A stretch of 64,000 nt of DNA, taken from a virus. Positions 42,497-54,400 of the stretch are shown one piece after another (the stretch's first letter is position 1; every line of letters starts with the position of its first letter). Location: the IMG/VR virus record IMGVR_UViG_3300010389_002125, positions 1 to 64,000 of that record, one strand, 5' to 3'. The notes below the pieces were generated by a model. It ran no database searches, was not told where the DNA came from, and worked only from the letters and a program-made list of their open reading frames with translations. Made by a program: the position numbers and the translations under genes.

Positions 42497-45400
42497 ATGG
42501 CTGTTGATTATATGAATTTGTTTGGAGGAAAGGGGGTTTTACCTCCTGGCCAGGAAAATGTTCCTAGAGCATTTGCGGTAGCCAGGCAAGTCGTTGCGTC
42601 TACTAGAGCTGGTAAAGCTGGACTTATAAAAGTTATTTATGAAAAGGGAAAAATTAGGTTTTTTAGTAACGTTACTAATAAGCCTTATGATGATTTAACT
42701 GAGGCTTTAAGTAAGACTAGGGCAGGTACAGGTGGAAGATTTAGTACAGCATTAGAAGTTTTTTCTGCTTCTGAGTCTCCGTCTACCAATTTAGGCTCTA
42801 TAGGTAGGACACTCTCTTCTTTTGGTACAGACAGGTCTGGTTCTGGTAGGCAAGTTTTTAACGACATGCTTTCGAGGCTGGAAAAAATTCAAACAGAAGG
42901 TGGTTCCAGGTATCAAACATTAGTAGATGCAGGCATTAATGTTGAAGAGTTTTTAAAGTCTGGACAAATGGTTCAGTCTACTTATAGTCTTGACGCAGAA
43001 ACAGTTTTCAACACTATGGATGAGTATAGGAAAACTAAGCCGGACGAGCGCACAAAAATGATTGAAAAAGCAGACGCAAGACTTAGAGATTTACTAACTG
43101 ACCCCAATGCTGTTCAAACTCCAAAAGAACAAGGAGCTAGACTTGGTTCAGGTATTAGTTTTCTCGATTCGAAAAAAGCTATTAAGGTTATAGGGTTTAG
43201 GCTTGCGGATTCTGTTACTGGAGAAAACACTACGTTGACTAGTTATCAGGCTCATTTACTCTCCGCTGTGGTGGGTAACCCATTTTTTAATCCACAAGCT
43301 TTTGGAAAAATCATCGGAGATACCAGTCAAAGCAGTTTAATCGCTGATGGTAAAGCAGCAGGTAAATTTTCTGATAAATCACTTAAGATAGCAAAAAGAC
43401 AGAGAGCCATTTTGGGAGAAAGACCTATATCCCTTGCTGGTGAAGATTTATTTCAATTCTTATCTAACGCAGTAGATGAGGGTTTGATAACTGGGCAAAA
43501 AAAGAATCTTGTAACCAAAACGAACGCTAAGCTGGCTAATCATGTACTGATTACAGACTTTGAATATGATGTTATGTTAAATTTTGCGTATAAAGATAAG
43601 GCAGATGAAATAGCTCTTAAAACGGCAAGAACTGAGCAGGAAAAAATTCTATATAGAAATGCAAAATCTGGAAACTATGTTCAAGGTGTAATGGATTTTT
43701 TCCAAGGTAAACCTAGTGGTACCACGCGTGCTTCTAGAATGGTAGAGGATAAATACAAGATGACATCTGACGAGTTTGAAACTTTACGTAGGATCATTAG
43801 AGACGCAGTTGAGCAAGACGGTCCAAATGGTAGATTAACGGCGTTTAATGCTGCGACTAGTGAGTTTGGTTCTGATGTATTGAAGAAAAGACTTAAGCAA
43901 TTATTTTTAAAGGAATTTGGAGACGATGCAGCAAAAGTAGATAAGTTCATGTATGTTACTGACGCTTTAATGAAAGTTCCTGAGTTATCTAAAGATGGTG
44001 CAGACTTAGCTAATGTCAAATTTTTTCAAGCACAAGTTAATTTTATTAAAAAGCAAATAGCTGATGTTAAACCAATGTTAGAAGATCCAGGATTGTCAAT
44101 TGAAGACAAGCTTGTTCTGCAAGACAGTATCAAAAAACTTGAAAGAACACAAAGAAATTTTCAAAATGCGATAGACCATGGTGGACAGGTAACTGGTCGT
44201 ATATCTGTTTTTGGTGTTGGTACAGCAAAAGACATAGTATCTGTATCAGAGTTTGAATCAGGGTTAGATGATATAGCATTTATCTTGAATAAAACTTCGG
44301 TAAAGCTTGAGGCAGGCTTTGCTGGTATAGGTGAAAACTTAACTGAGTTTATTAATCTTTCTGGAATGACGAGTGGTTTTGAGGATAATGTTAAGGTGGA
44401 CTATTCTGCCGTAGCAGCACATGGTTCCTTTTTTGGCAGTGAAGAGCAGATAAGAGCCGCAACACAAAGAGCTGAAGTTTTGCAGGCTGAATTGACGGAT
44501 GCAATTGAGAATAACTATTTTAGTCCTAGATTACGAGAGATAATTGACAAAGTTGCTAGCTCCTCAGCAGACGAAATATATGATGACGCTAATGATTTTT
44601 CTGTTATGGCTGCAACTAAAGCCAGGGAGCAGGCAAAAGTTATACAAGAATATTTGGCTAGAGGAGGAAGGGTATCTGATAATACGGAAATACTAAATTC
44701 TATTTTCGACATAGTTGCCAGAGAGGCTTATAGATACGAATATGATAAAGGTGAAGTTAAAATGATAATGGCCAATGTTTACAGATTTGGTATAGATTCT
44801 GAAGCAGGTCTTTTAGGTAGAAGTAAGTATAAGGGGTTGGGTAGGTATAAGCAATATCAAGCTAGCGAAATATTCTTAGGTGGTAAAAATGGTTTAGCTT
44901 TTGGAGGCGATAAATTTACCATACAAGTAGGAGATGAGTCATTAGATATCGCAGAAGAGGTTATTAAGTTTAGAATAGCAGATCACAAAGTTTTATTCTC
45001 TGAAGATATGGTAGCTAAATATATAGATTCTCTTGGTGGTTTCGACTTAGACGACAAAGGCCTTCCAGCAATAACTAGGTTTAAAACAGCTAATGGAGTT
45101 GAAAAGTTGGCATTCGATATGTTGAGGCAGCCGACTGGTCCAGAGGAGTCCTTATTTTTACTTCCGAATTTTGACGCTTTGACGGTTAAGCACTTGTTGG
45201 ATCGTGATGAGATGCAGCATGCGTTGCTAAATTTGCAGACGGAATTTTCTGATATGGCTTCTGCAAGAGGTGTTTTTGAAAACGTTTTACAGGATATGAC
45301 TGACAGGAATCTTGCTGGTGTTACAGGTTTGGGTGTTGATGACGTAATGTCTAGATTTCAAGAAAGCGCAAATATTCTTAGTGAAATATTTGACACTGGT

Positions 45401-48010
45401 AGATTGGAAGGATTTTATTCTGTTAATTTCGAAAAAGATGCAGATCTTGCCAGAAGAGTTGAAGATGCGATGCTAGATTTGTTAAGGTATTCTGAAATTA
45501 AGGAATTTACAACAGTTAATGACATTTCAGCTAGAAGAGCTAAAAGGATTCAAATGTATGGATCATCTAGCCTGTTTAATGCACCAGGTAAATCAGATGC
45601 ATCTTACACTTCTGAGGGTATATATAAGATAATGGATCAGTCAGGAGTTTTTGAATTTGAGGAAGATATGCTTCTTGCTCTTAAGCAGGCGGGATATGAC
45701 CAGACTTTTATAGACGGATTTAAAGCAGCAAAAGGAACTACTTTTGACTCGCAAATGAATTTCCTTGCTGAGAATATAACTGGTCCACAAGCAGAAGAAA
45801 GACTTATGGCGCTATATGGTACTGCTTTTGGTATCCAAGGGGCTAAAGCAGTTAGTGGAGCTGTAGAGGCTCAGTTGGGGTCTTACATAAATACCAGCAT
45901 GGTTGTTTCATCTATGTTGGACCAGTATGAGGATTTTGTCTCAGATTTAATGGGTCAGACAAAAATTAGAAATGGTAGACGTTTAAATTTGAATCAGGAA
46001 AATTTTAGAAAGATATATAAAGCTTTAGCAGATTATAATGTTGGACTTATTTCTCAGGAGTTGGCAATTGACGTTGATATCAACCAAGGTGTAGCTAGGG
46101 CTGTAGATAGGCAGAAAACACTGACGACTGCGTTTACACAGGCTAAAGAAGGCGAATATGCAAAATTTACAAATAAAAAAGCTTTAAAGGAAACGATAGA
46201 AAAACTTGGTGGGGCAGATCTTGAGACTTTAAATAAGTATCTACCTACCGCAATTATTGGTCAAACCGGTTTTGTGCAAGCGGTATCTGAATCAATGGGG
46301 TTAGGCTACGAAGCTGCAGGAGGATATGGTTTTGATGAAAGGATATTTTCTTCAAGGCTTATGATAAGTAATCAACAGGCCGCAGAGTATCTGGAAGCTT
46401 TTGTTGCTGGTAAAAGAGCTGGCTATGAACTAATGGGTCAGTTAGGTATTGGTTCAGTTATGTCACAATCTCAAGCAGATATGTTGACAAGAATGGATGT
46501 GCTTATATCTGATGTTAAAAACGCAGGTAGTAAGACTGCGGCAAAACAAGCTGCAGAACGAGCTGCTGATTTTATGAGATCTTCAGAATCTGGAATTTTC
46601 TTGAGCTCAGATAGCGAACGATATAAAGAGTATGCAGGGGTAGCCAGGTTTGCTGAAGCCGGTTCTGCTGTTTCAGCTAGTTTTACTACTCAAAGAAGGT
46701 CAGCATCTGCTACTGCTAGAGTGCTTCAGCAAAGAGCGCTTGATAGCGCTTTGTCTTCTGCTTCAGAGGAGTCAATGAAAAGAGTTGATGTTATAGTAAA
46801 TGAGTATCTACCAAAGATTAAAGCTATGAAAGCTGCTGGCAATAGAATAGAGGATTTGGCTGACTTAAATATAGAAGAAGCTACAATAAGAAATATGAAG
46901 ATAATAGAAGAGCTCTATCAGGAAATTGGTAAAAGCACTAAGTTGGCAAATGTTAATCAGTATGAGTTACTGCTAGGGTTAGACAGGGCATTTAGTGCCG
47001 AGAGAATATCCTTAGATAAATTGTCAGTTTTGCCAGCGCTTGAAGGTCAAGAATCTTCGGAAATAGTTACTTCGATAAATAGAGCAAGAAGACTTATGTC
47101 TATAAATCAAAGTGTTAATAAAGATGTTATGGGAATTGGTTCAGGTTTATTTGATAAAATGTCAAGTCTTACTGAAGGAATTGATGGAGCAACTTTTGCG
47201 GAAAGATTAACTAATTTTATGGATCAGTACAATTCATCTAGTACACAAGTTGATGAGTTGAACGATACAGAGATCAGAATGATTAATAGGTTCTTAAATG
47301 AGGGCCGAGATGCGAAAGAGTTGGAAAGGTTTAGGCTTTTGCAGCAAAATGCAGCTTCTTCTGCTCAGGTCGAAGATGATGCAAGGGCATTGGGGAGATT
47401 AGCTGTAGAATATTTTGAAGAAGAAGATAGAATATATGGAGCTTTTGCAGGTAAAATTCAGTATTTTGAAAATGAAGAAGAGTATTTGCGGGTACTTGCA
47501 AGGGGAACTCGGGAAACTGAGGCTGAACTTATAGAATCACTAGGTGACATAGATCCTGATGATTTTGCAGGTAGAGACCCTGATCGTTTTACGACACAGT
47601 ATAAGAGAATTATGGATAAGATATCTGAGAAAGATTTCATTGATTTCATAAAAAGACCAGCAGTTAAAAAAACTATGTATGGAGTAGCTGGTTTGGTGGC
47701 ATTTAGTTTTCTTTATCAAGCTAATAAAGATAGGTCACATAATGACATGGCAGGCCCTCCCCTACTGCCTGGTGGGTCAGCGTATGAAACTAGAATGTCT
47801 TCAGGTGATTCAAACTTAGAAGATATAGTTTACCAGGGGTATAATCCAGGTGTCTCATATCAGGTATCTCTTCATGGTGATCAGAATTCTATTAATAGTT
47901 TTAGACAGTCTGTTGGGGACTTGAATTATGGCAATTTGACCACTACTATGTATAGTAATCTGCCTCGTCTTGGTCGCGATCTTTATGCAGATGTAGCACC
48001 TGATTTTTAA
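42497..48010 (+). CDS. Giant virion protein of unknown function (1837 aa)
   Basis: Starts two bases after the previous giant gene. It is largely helical, charged and Ala-rich. Recognisable only as blocks: GQVTGRISVFGVGTAKDIVS at about 560, GGFDLDDKGLPAI with D850/D852/D853 and, 24 residues on, MLRQPTGPEES (R877). A long helical C-terminal half ends in a single hydrophobic helix (KTMYGVAGLVAFSFLYQ, about 1725-1742) and a Pro/Gly/Tyr tail, which is the same end-design as the 1230-residue exonuclease protein. The Asp-rich loop faintly recalls metal-binding loops of two-barrel RNA polymerases, but the pattern is incomplete. It may be a tape measure or an ejected protein. Confidence 0.7.
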   Translation: MAVDYMNLFGGKGVLPPGQENVPRAFAVARQVVASTRAGKAGLIKVIYEKGKIRFFSNVTNKPYDDLTEALSKTRAGTGGRFSTALEVFSASESPSTNLGSIGRTLSSFGTDRSGSGRQVFNDMLSRLEKIQTEGGSRYQTLVDAGINVEEFLKSGQMVQSTYSLDAETVFNTMDEYRKTKPDERTKMIEKADARLRDLLTDPNAVQTPKEQGARLGSGISFLDSKKAIKVIGFRLADSVTGENTTLTSYQAHLLSAVVGNPFFNPQAFGKIIGDTSQSSLIADGKAAGKFSDKSLKIAKRQRAILGERPISLAGEDLFQFLSNAVDEGLITGQKKNLVTKTNAKLANHVLITDFEYDVMLNFAYKDKADEIALKTARTEQEKILYRNAKSGNYVQGVMDFFQGKPSGTTRASRMVEDKYKMTSDEFETLRRIIRDAVEQDGPNGRLTAFNAATSEFGSDVLKKRLKQLFLKEFGDDAAKVDKFMYVTDALMKVPELSKDGADLANVKFFQAQVNFIKKQIADVKPMLEDPGLSIEDKLVLQDSIKKLERTQRNFQNAIDHGGQVTGRISVFGVGTAKDIVSVSEFESGLDDIAFILNKTSVKLEAGFAGIGENLTEFINLSGMTSGFEDNVKVDYSAVAAHGSFFGSEEQIRAATQRAEVLQAELTDAIENNYFSPRLREIIDKVASSSADEIYDDANDFSVMAATKAREQAKVIQEYLARGGRVSDNTEILNSIFDIVAREAYRYEYDKGEVKMIMANVYRFGIDSEAGLLGRSKYKGLGRYKQYQASEIFLGGKNGLAFGGDKFTIQVGDESLDIAEEVIKFRIADHKVLFSEDMVAKYIDSLGGFDLDDKGLPAITRFKTANGVEKLAFDMLRQPTGPEESLFLLPNFDALTVKHLLDRDEMQHALLNLQTEFSDMASARGVFENVLQDMTDRNLAGVTGLGVDDVMSRFQESANILSEIFDTGRLEGFYSVNFEKDADLARRVEDAMLDLLRYSEIKEFTTVNDISARRAKRIQMYGSSSLFNAPGKSDASYTSEGIYKIMDQSGVFEFEEDMLLALKQAGYDQTFIDGFKAAKGTTFDSQMNFLAENITGPQAEERLMALYGTAFGIQGAKAVSGAVEAQLGSYINTSMVVSSMLDQYEDFVSDLMGQTKIRNGRRLNLNQENFRKIYKALADYNVGLISQELAIDVDINQGVARAVDRQKTLTTAFTQAKEGEYAKFTNKKALKETIEKLGGADLETLNKYLPTAIIGQTGFVQAVSESMGLGYEAAGGYGFDERIFSSRLMISNQQAAEYLEAFVAGKRAGYELMGQLGIGSVMSQSQADMLTRMDVLISDVKNAGSKTAAKQAAERAADFMRSSESGIFLSSDSERYKEYAGVARFAEAGSAVSASFTTQRRSASATARVLQQRALDSALSSASEESMKRVDVIVNEYLPKIKAMKAAGNRIEDLADLNIEEATIRNMKIIEELYQEIGKSTKLANVNQYELLLGLDRAFSAERISLDKLSVLPALEGQESSEIVTSINRARRLMSINQSVNKDVMGIGSGLFDKMSSLTEGIDGATFAERLTNFMDQYNSSSTQVDELNDTEIRMINRFLNEGRDAKELERFRLLQQNAASSAQVEDDARALGRLAVEYFEEEDRIYGAFAGKIQYFENEEEYLRVLARGTRETEAELIESLGDIDPDDFAGRDPDRFTTQYKRIMDKISEKDFIDFIKRPAVKKTMYGVAGLVAFSFLYQANKDRSHNDMAGPPLLPGGSAYETRMSSGDSNLEDIVYQGYNPGVSYQVSLHGDQNSINSFRQSVGDLNYGNLTTTMYSNLPRLGRDLYADVAPDF

Positions 48011-48019
48011 GGAGACTAG

Positions 48020-48466
48020 ATGATTCTCGGTGCATCGAATCAAAATAGGAATTTATCTTCACAAGGCTTAAAGCCTAAAGACACATCTCATAGAGTGACT
48101 CGTGTTAATAAGTATTCTGCAAAGATAGCTAAATCAGAGACAGGTGAAAAAGCTAACGTAGAAAATGCCCAGGCGGTTACTTCTAGGCGTCCTTCTGATC
48201 AAGTCAAGGGTTCGTATGAGGGTTTGGATAGGGGTAAGTCAACTGTAATTAACATGAATGGCTCCGGTTACGATAACCCTACTAATCAGAAGGCACGTAA
48301 TGAAAAGCTAAATAAGCAAAACATGGTTTTATCAAACAGATCAGATATGGACTTTAATTCTTCTTCTAGGTCTAGTATAATAAACAATTATAGTGGAACG
48401 ACTATGCAAGGTTCTTCTTCTGATAGAATCAGTAAGATTATAAAAACTAACAATTATTTTTCGTAG
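48020..48466 (+). CDS. Small Ser/Asn/Lys-rich hypothetical protein
   Basis: A 148-residue, low-complexity, hydrophilic protein preceded by AAGGAG. Ser, Asn, Lys and Arg dominate, and no hydrophobic core is evident until the end (IINNYSGTTMQGSS, then RISKIIKTNNYFS). It is probably disordered. It lies between two giant tail genes, seven bases ahead of the hub gene, suggesting a tail linker or assembly helper. No family is recognised. Confidence 0.68.
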   Translation: MILGASNQNRNLSSQGLKPKDTSHRVTRVNKYSAKIAKSETGEKANVENAQAVTSRRPSDQVKGSYEGLDRGKSTVINMNGSGYDNPTNQKARNEKLNKQNMVLSNRSDMDFNSSSRSSIINNYSGTTMQGSSSDRISKIIKTNNYFS

Positions 48467-48473
48467 GTAAATT

Positions 48474-51400
48474 ATGTCAAAAATAAATAAAGAGTCTTTA
48501 ATACAAAGTGTCTCTAATGACGATACTTACGATAAGTTAGTTGAAATTTTAACTTCATCGAATCATAATGTTCTTCTTGATTTTTTCCTAAATGGAAATT
48601 ATGAAGGTCAAAGTCTTGGCATAGGTGATGGTATAGAAACATCTTTTGTTGGAAATGGAGTTCTGGATATATTTGATGACGAATTGTATTCACTTATATC
48701 TATCAATAAGTGCATTTCCGCAGCTGTTAGGGGCACTCCCTCTACTGAGTCATTGACAGATGATGAGGTTTACTCTTTATATGAGGAGTATTGGGATTTT
48801 ACTTACGAATATTCACTTAATTTTAGTGAAGACTCTTCTTTAGGTATTAGAACTACTCTGGCAGATTTCATTTCCGGAACTGGAAGATCTATCCCATTTG
48901 ATGGTCAAGATCCAGACTATAGACTGTTCTGCAGGATACATTTTATAACTCAAGAAAATCTTATATTTAAATCGCAGAATTCTGCTTTCGTTTTCGCCAA
49001 GTTACTATTGGACAGAATTTATACTTGGAGGCAAGTAGTAGATGAGGCTGGCGATTTATCTGATGAAGAACTACAGCAGGCCATAGAAGACGCAGAAGAT
49101 ATATCTGATTCAGAATATGCTGCTGCCAACAGTGTTGTTGATTCTGATGAAATATTTGGCATTCTTGAATTATATGCAGCGTACTCTAATTCTCCCAGCT
49201 TAGATTATGGAGATGTTAGACAAGGTTTACTTAGGGGTCTTACTGATTTAGTTTTTGTAAGTGGTGATCCAAGTCCTGAAGATTGGCAGCAGTTTAACAT
49301 GATTTTCGCTTCGTCTAAAATCAGTGCTATTTCTGGATTATCTGCAGATGTAAAGTCTAACCTATTTGAGTTTATAGAGCAAAGTGGATTGTTGCAGCTA
49401 GCTGGTTATGCGACAAGTATAGGAGACTTTGCTAAGAGAAGATTTGCATCCACTGCGAACTTAGATAAGCTAGCTACTGATTATGTAGAGGCCGAAGTAG
49501 ATGTTTTGTGGCAAAGTCAAGCAGCTATTGTAATTAATAATTTAAAAAATAATCCTGTTATGTTTGCTAGTATTCAGTATTATTTTCCTTCTCTTATAAC
49601 TTATTTAGTAGATGCTTTAGCCACTATTGTTGATTATTCCAATAATGGACAGGGTGGTGGATTGATAGAGGAGAGACAGGAAGAATTTATAGATTCTCTT
49701 GAAAAAGCTTTTGGTATTAATACTGAAACTGGTGAAGCTATATTTACTTTGGCTTTTAGGGCTGAGACTACAAATAATAGAATATCTAAAGCATTAGAGA
49801 ATTCACCATTTAGACAGAATAACTCACCTGTTAATCCTGACGTATTTCATTTGAGATTGGGCGCAGCTAATTTCTATGTTCCCCCTCTAACAATTGATGT
49901 CAATACTCAGTTTAAGGCTGGAAGTTTAGTTGGTGGAGCGATAAGACAGAGAAATACTCCAAAGTTTAATTCTGGATATAGGGAAACAAATATTTCTATG
50001 AGATTGTTTTTCCCGAATTATGAAGAAATATGGGGTTTATCTTTAGATCCTAATGTTCCAGTTGATCTTAGTTCAGATTTTGAAATAAACTTTTCTGCGG
50101 ACGGTGACTCTGATCAAAAGATAGATAAGTTTTTATCTTCTTTGAGAGGTTTAGTTGCGGCCTTTAAGTATTCTCCTATATTGCCTGTTAAAAGTCATTA
50201 TTTAAATTCTGTTCATGGTATAACAGGGGTTTGTCTTCAAAGCATTAGTATAAGCACCGTGCCTAATTTCCCGTTTGCTCTGGCAGTAGATTTAAACCTT
50301 CTAAACTTTGATCACCAAGCATTCCTGCCAATGATAAAAGATTTTAATCAATCTGTTCATTGGGGTAAGTACAGAACATACATGGGAAGAGCTGCAAATC
50401 ATCTTCATAGTTATGTGAATGAGAATTTCTTAATTAAGACAAGTGATTCCAAAGATGATTCGGAAGAAGCGATAGATTTGTCTATTTACCCTGAGGATCC
50501 TGATGTCAGTTTTGATGATGTAGAGGTTGTAGAGTTTGATCAAGATATACTTAGAACTAATGTCCTAGATGAGTGGAGGAATGGTAACCACTTATCTTTG
50601 TACGTGCCTGCTGAGACACAGACAAAGCTATTTTTACCAGATACGGCTTCTTTTAGAAGTGATCAAGAAGATTTGCATACTGATTTACATGAGCCTTTGT
50701 GGGCTCAAATATTAGAGAGATATGGTTTTGATTTAAATCAGTCAAGTACCTATGGAGTTTCTCTTTCTGAGGCTAGAGATCTTAGTTTAAGTAAGTCGTA
50801 TTCAATGTCTTCTTATGAGCTAGTGAAAAATTCTTTAGATATACTAACAGCTTCTGTAAATTCTCAAGATACAGCTTCTGCGATATATAGTGAGTTAGTT
50901 CAAGGTTTTATTATTGAAAATAATTCAAGTTTAGACGATGTAAGAATTGATTGGTTGAAACAAAGAAATGATGGTGGATCAGAGGCGCAAGACTTTTCAA
51001 GTTATTCTGATCCAGGACCATGGTATTTTTCTGGAAAAGTTTTGAGTGGACCTGATGGTAATTATGATCTTTCTCAAGCAAAGAAATTGATATGGGCTGT
51101 TTCTAATGATAGTCGTGAATACTTTGAGCAGTTAATTGATTCTGAAATTCAGAGAATTAAAACGTCAACTAATGTAGATTATGTTGACAGATCTAAAATT
51201 GAGGAAGACATTAAAAGAGCTTTCAATGTATCTTTGTATGAAAGATTTTTCCAGAACGGTTTTGTTCAGAACTTGATGGAAGCAGTTAAGGATCGATCTG
51301 GTTCTCAAAGGTTTAACGAGTGGGAAGTCCCCATGTTAAAAGTTGACTTGGATCCAAGTTCAGTAATAATAAGAGGCGTTAGCCTTACCATGGGTAACAA

Positions 51401-54400
51401 CTTTGCAAAGATGCAAGTTCAAATGCAAGATGAGCCAGCATATCAATTTATCGGTGGTAGAGATACAATAGTAAATATGTCTATGACTGTATTTGGTGAG
51501 GCCGAACTTATCAAAATTAAAAGAGTTTTTGATCATGTTTCTGGTTTAGCAAGACTGGAGCATTCTACAGGTGTTATAGGATTTTTAGGTATCAAAAATG
51601 TAATAACAGCTCTTTCTGGTGTTAAGTATGTTATACCTATGAATTATCAGGTGTCCACTGTTCCTAATTATCCTCATGTATATCAGGTAAACTTAAGTTT
51701 AGTAGATTTTGATGTTTTCCAACAAAAGAGAGAGGAGCTGAGTAATAAGCTGCAGAAAGAAATGGTCACAGAATTTATGACCAAAAAAAATCCTTTTTTA
51801 AGGATTAAGCAGCTTTGGGGCTCTTTTAATTCTTATCCTGATTTTCCACTTTATGTTAAAGATGAAGAGGGTAACGTAGTGGGAAATCTAGATCCAGATT
51901 TCTATTTTAGAAGTTTCCAAATGTATGACGATGATGTCATATACAACTTCACATCAGAGCAGCCTAACATTCAGTCGCATAATTTTGACGATGGTGCAGA
52001 TCGGGATATTGGAACTCGAGCAATGTACACTTATTTAGTGACTTCTATGGAATCTATATTAAGGAATTATGATGAGCTAGGTTCTAGAGGAGTTGCGTCT
52101 CAGTTGGTTGATTTAGCATCAGAAGTTAACATGACTAAAGATGAGTTTGTTAGAACTCTAAGAAGTGTTTTCAGTACACATGATGTCGCAATAATAAGGC
52201 AAGAAAATGTTTTAACTAACTTGTTTAGAATAGCAGATGAGTCAGTAGAAACAAATATATTTTTAGAGGATATTGGTTCTGCACCTTTTGTTGTCGGAGA
52301 TCTATCTGCATCAGATAGTTCAGCTTTAGATTCAATAGAAGCAGCGCTAGCAGGAGAGTACAGTTTAAGTTCTGATGTATATGAAAATGAATATGGTCAG
52401 ACTGTTCAAGAGGTTAGTTTTCATCCTGATTATGTAGACTTCCATCATGTTATAACGTTATTGAACTCTGTTGAGCAAGATGAGGTTGACAAGGGTAGGG
52501 TTGCGGCTATGTTGCAAACTGCTATGGGTATTCATTTTGGATATATTAGCAGAGAAAATGGGAGATTTTATTTTTCCTCTAGTGGAGATACAGTTACTGT
52601 TCAGGCTGAAGATCAGACTTCCTCAAGAAACTTAAGACCATCTTATCCAAAAGATATTCAGACACCTGATTCAGCATTCTCTGAGAGCGACCCTGCTGCG
52701 TCCGGTGTTCCTGGTGTTCAGCCACTGCATAAATACCAAAATGCATACGATGGATCAGAGCATGCGCACTGGGAAAAAATGATGGTCGATGCTAACTATA
52801 GAGATGTTTCTGGAAGAATGTTAAGAGCGTTTCCGACTTACATGTTGTGGCTAATAGATGAGGGTGGTTATTTTGCTGGCGTTAAATTATTTGATAATTT
52901 TTATGGACTTCAATCAATAATGGATTTTTCTGTAGTTAGTTCTGAGGATCTATTAGGTGACACTTTAGTATTTAGGGTGTCTAATTTATACTCTAAGTTA
53001 ACTACTCCAGAGTCTAATAAAATATTTAATCCTAATATTGGAGATGGTGATGGTGAGGAGCTTTCTTTAACTGAGGGTTTATCTGGAATAGTTGACCTAA
53101 TATTAAATAGGTCAAGAAATATTCTTTCACACATGAGGCACGAATATATCGTTGATGTCAACAATATAAGACTTAAGCCTGGAGTTAGGGTTCATTTAAG
53201 GGCTGGCTATGGATCTAACCCCAATGCTCTTCAAACGCTTTTTAATGGTGTTATAACGAATGTTGAGCAGGGGGAAATTGTGACTATTACTGCCCAGTCA
53301 GATGCGATAGAACTTGGAGCTGTTGTTAATAGTACCAATAAGAATGGGGATAGTGGAAAGATTGATGGAGGTGTTGATACTGGTCTATACATGTCTGAGC
53401 CAAGAGATTTAATGATAAGACTTCTTTCCATGGGCGCTTCGAGGACTAGGGAGGCAATAGCTCATGCAACTAAGGGTGTTATATTTTCAGAAAATAAGTT
53501 TGGCATAAGACATTTTGGTAACATGTTGTATGAGCCTTTAAATTCTCAAGAGGGGGCTAAACACGATGCTATAAGGAGCGCGATGAGCGAGGCGCTCTTG
53601 GCTGTTGGTAATTCTGATTTGAATCCTCTGTCTATGGCTGCAGATGCAGCAGCTCGAACAGGTGCGGCGGCTGCTGGTGGCGTTGGTTTGGTAACAGGTA
53701 ATATACCTCTTGCAATGAGGGGTTTTGGGTATTCTATGAGAGGTGGCGCTATTGGTGCTATAGGGCAAATGATAGCTAATTTAAATTCTCAAATAGATTT
53801 TGAAATATACAAAAGAAACATTTACCCAGGAAATGGAACAGGAGTCGCACAGTTCTTGGGTGGTGATCTAGATGATGGTTGGACATCAACAGCTTCTATA
53901 ATACCTAGTGAAAACAATTCCGCTGTAGGAAGTAGGGTTGAGAATGATTTAGGTTTTGTAACAGATGTGAGTTGGAATAGACTTTTGGAATCTTATCAAT
54001 CTGGAAATTATGGACCTTCAAATACGTTGGGAGTTTTAACTGATGGAGGTGAAATATATGAACAAGATTCACCCGTTACATCAGTTGGTTTAGCTACGGT
54101 TGGAGGAGCGGCAATTGGTGGAATACTCGGGTCTATAATACCTGGAGCTGGCACTATAGCTGGGGCTAAAATAGGTTCTATTGGTGGAGGTTTAGTAGGT
54201 GTTCTTTCTGGAAAAACTGGTCAAAATTTCTTTAGGACCATGGGCTTACTTTCGGCAAATCCAGATGATGACCTACCCGGCTTCGATGAGGTTTCTTTTA
54301 GGGCTCAAACATATATGAGATCTGTATGGGATGTTTTTCAGACGTGTGCCCGATTGCTTCCAAACTATATTGTTGCCGTAAGGCCGTTTGAAGATAGATC

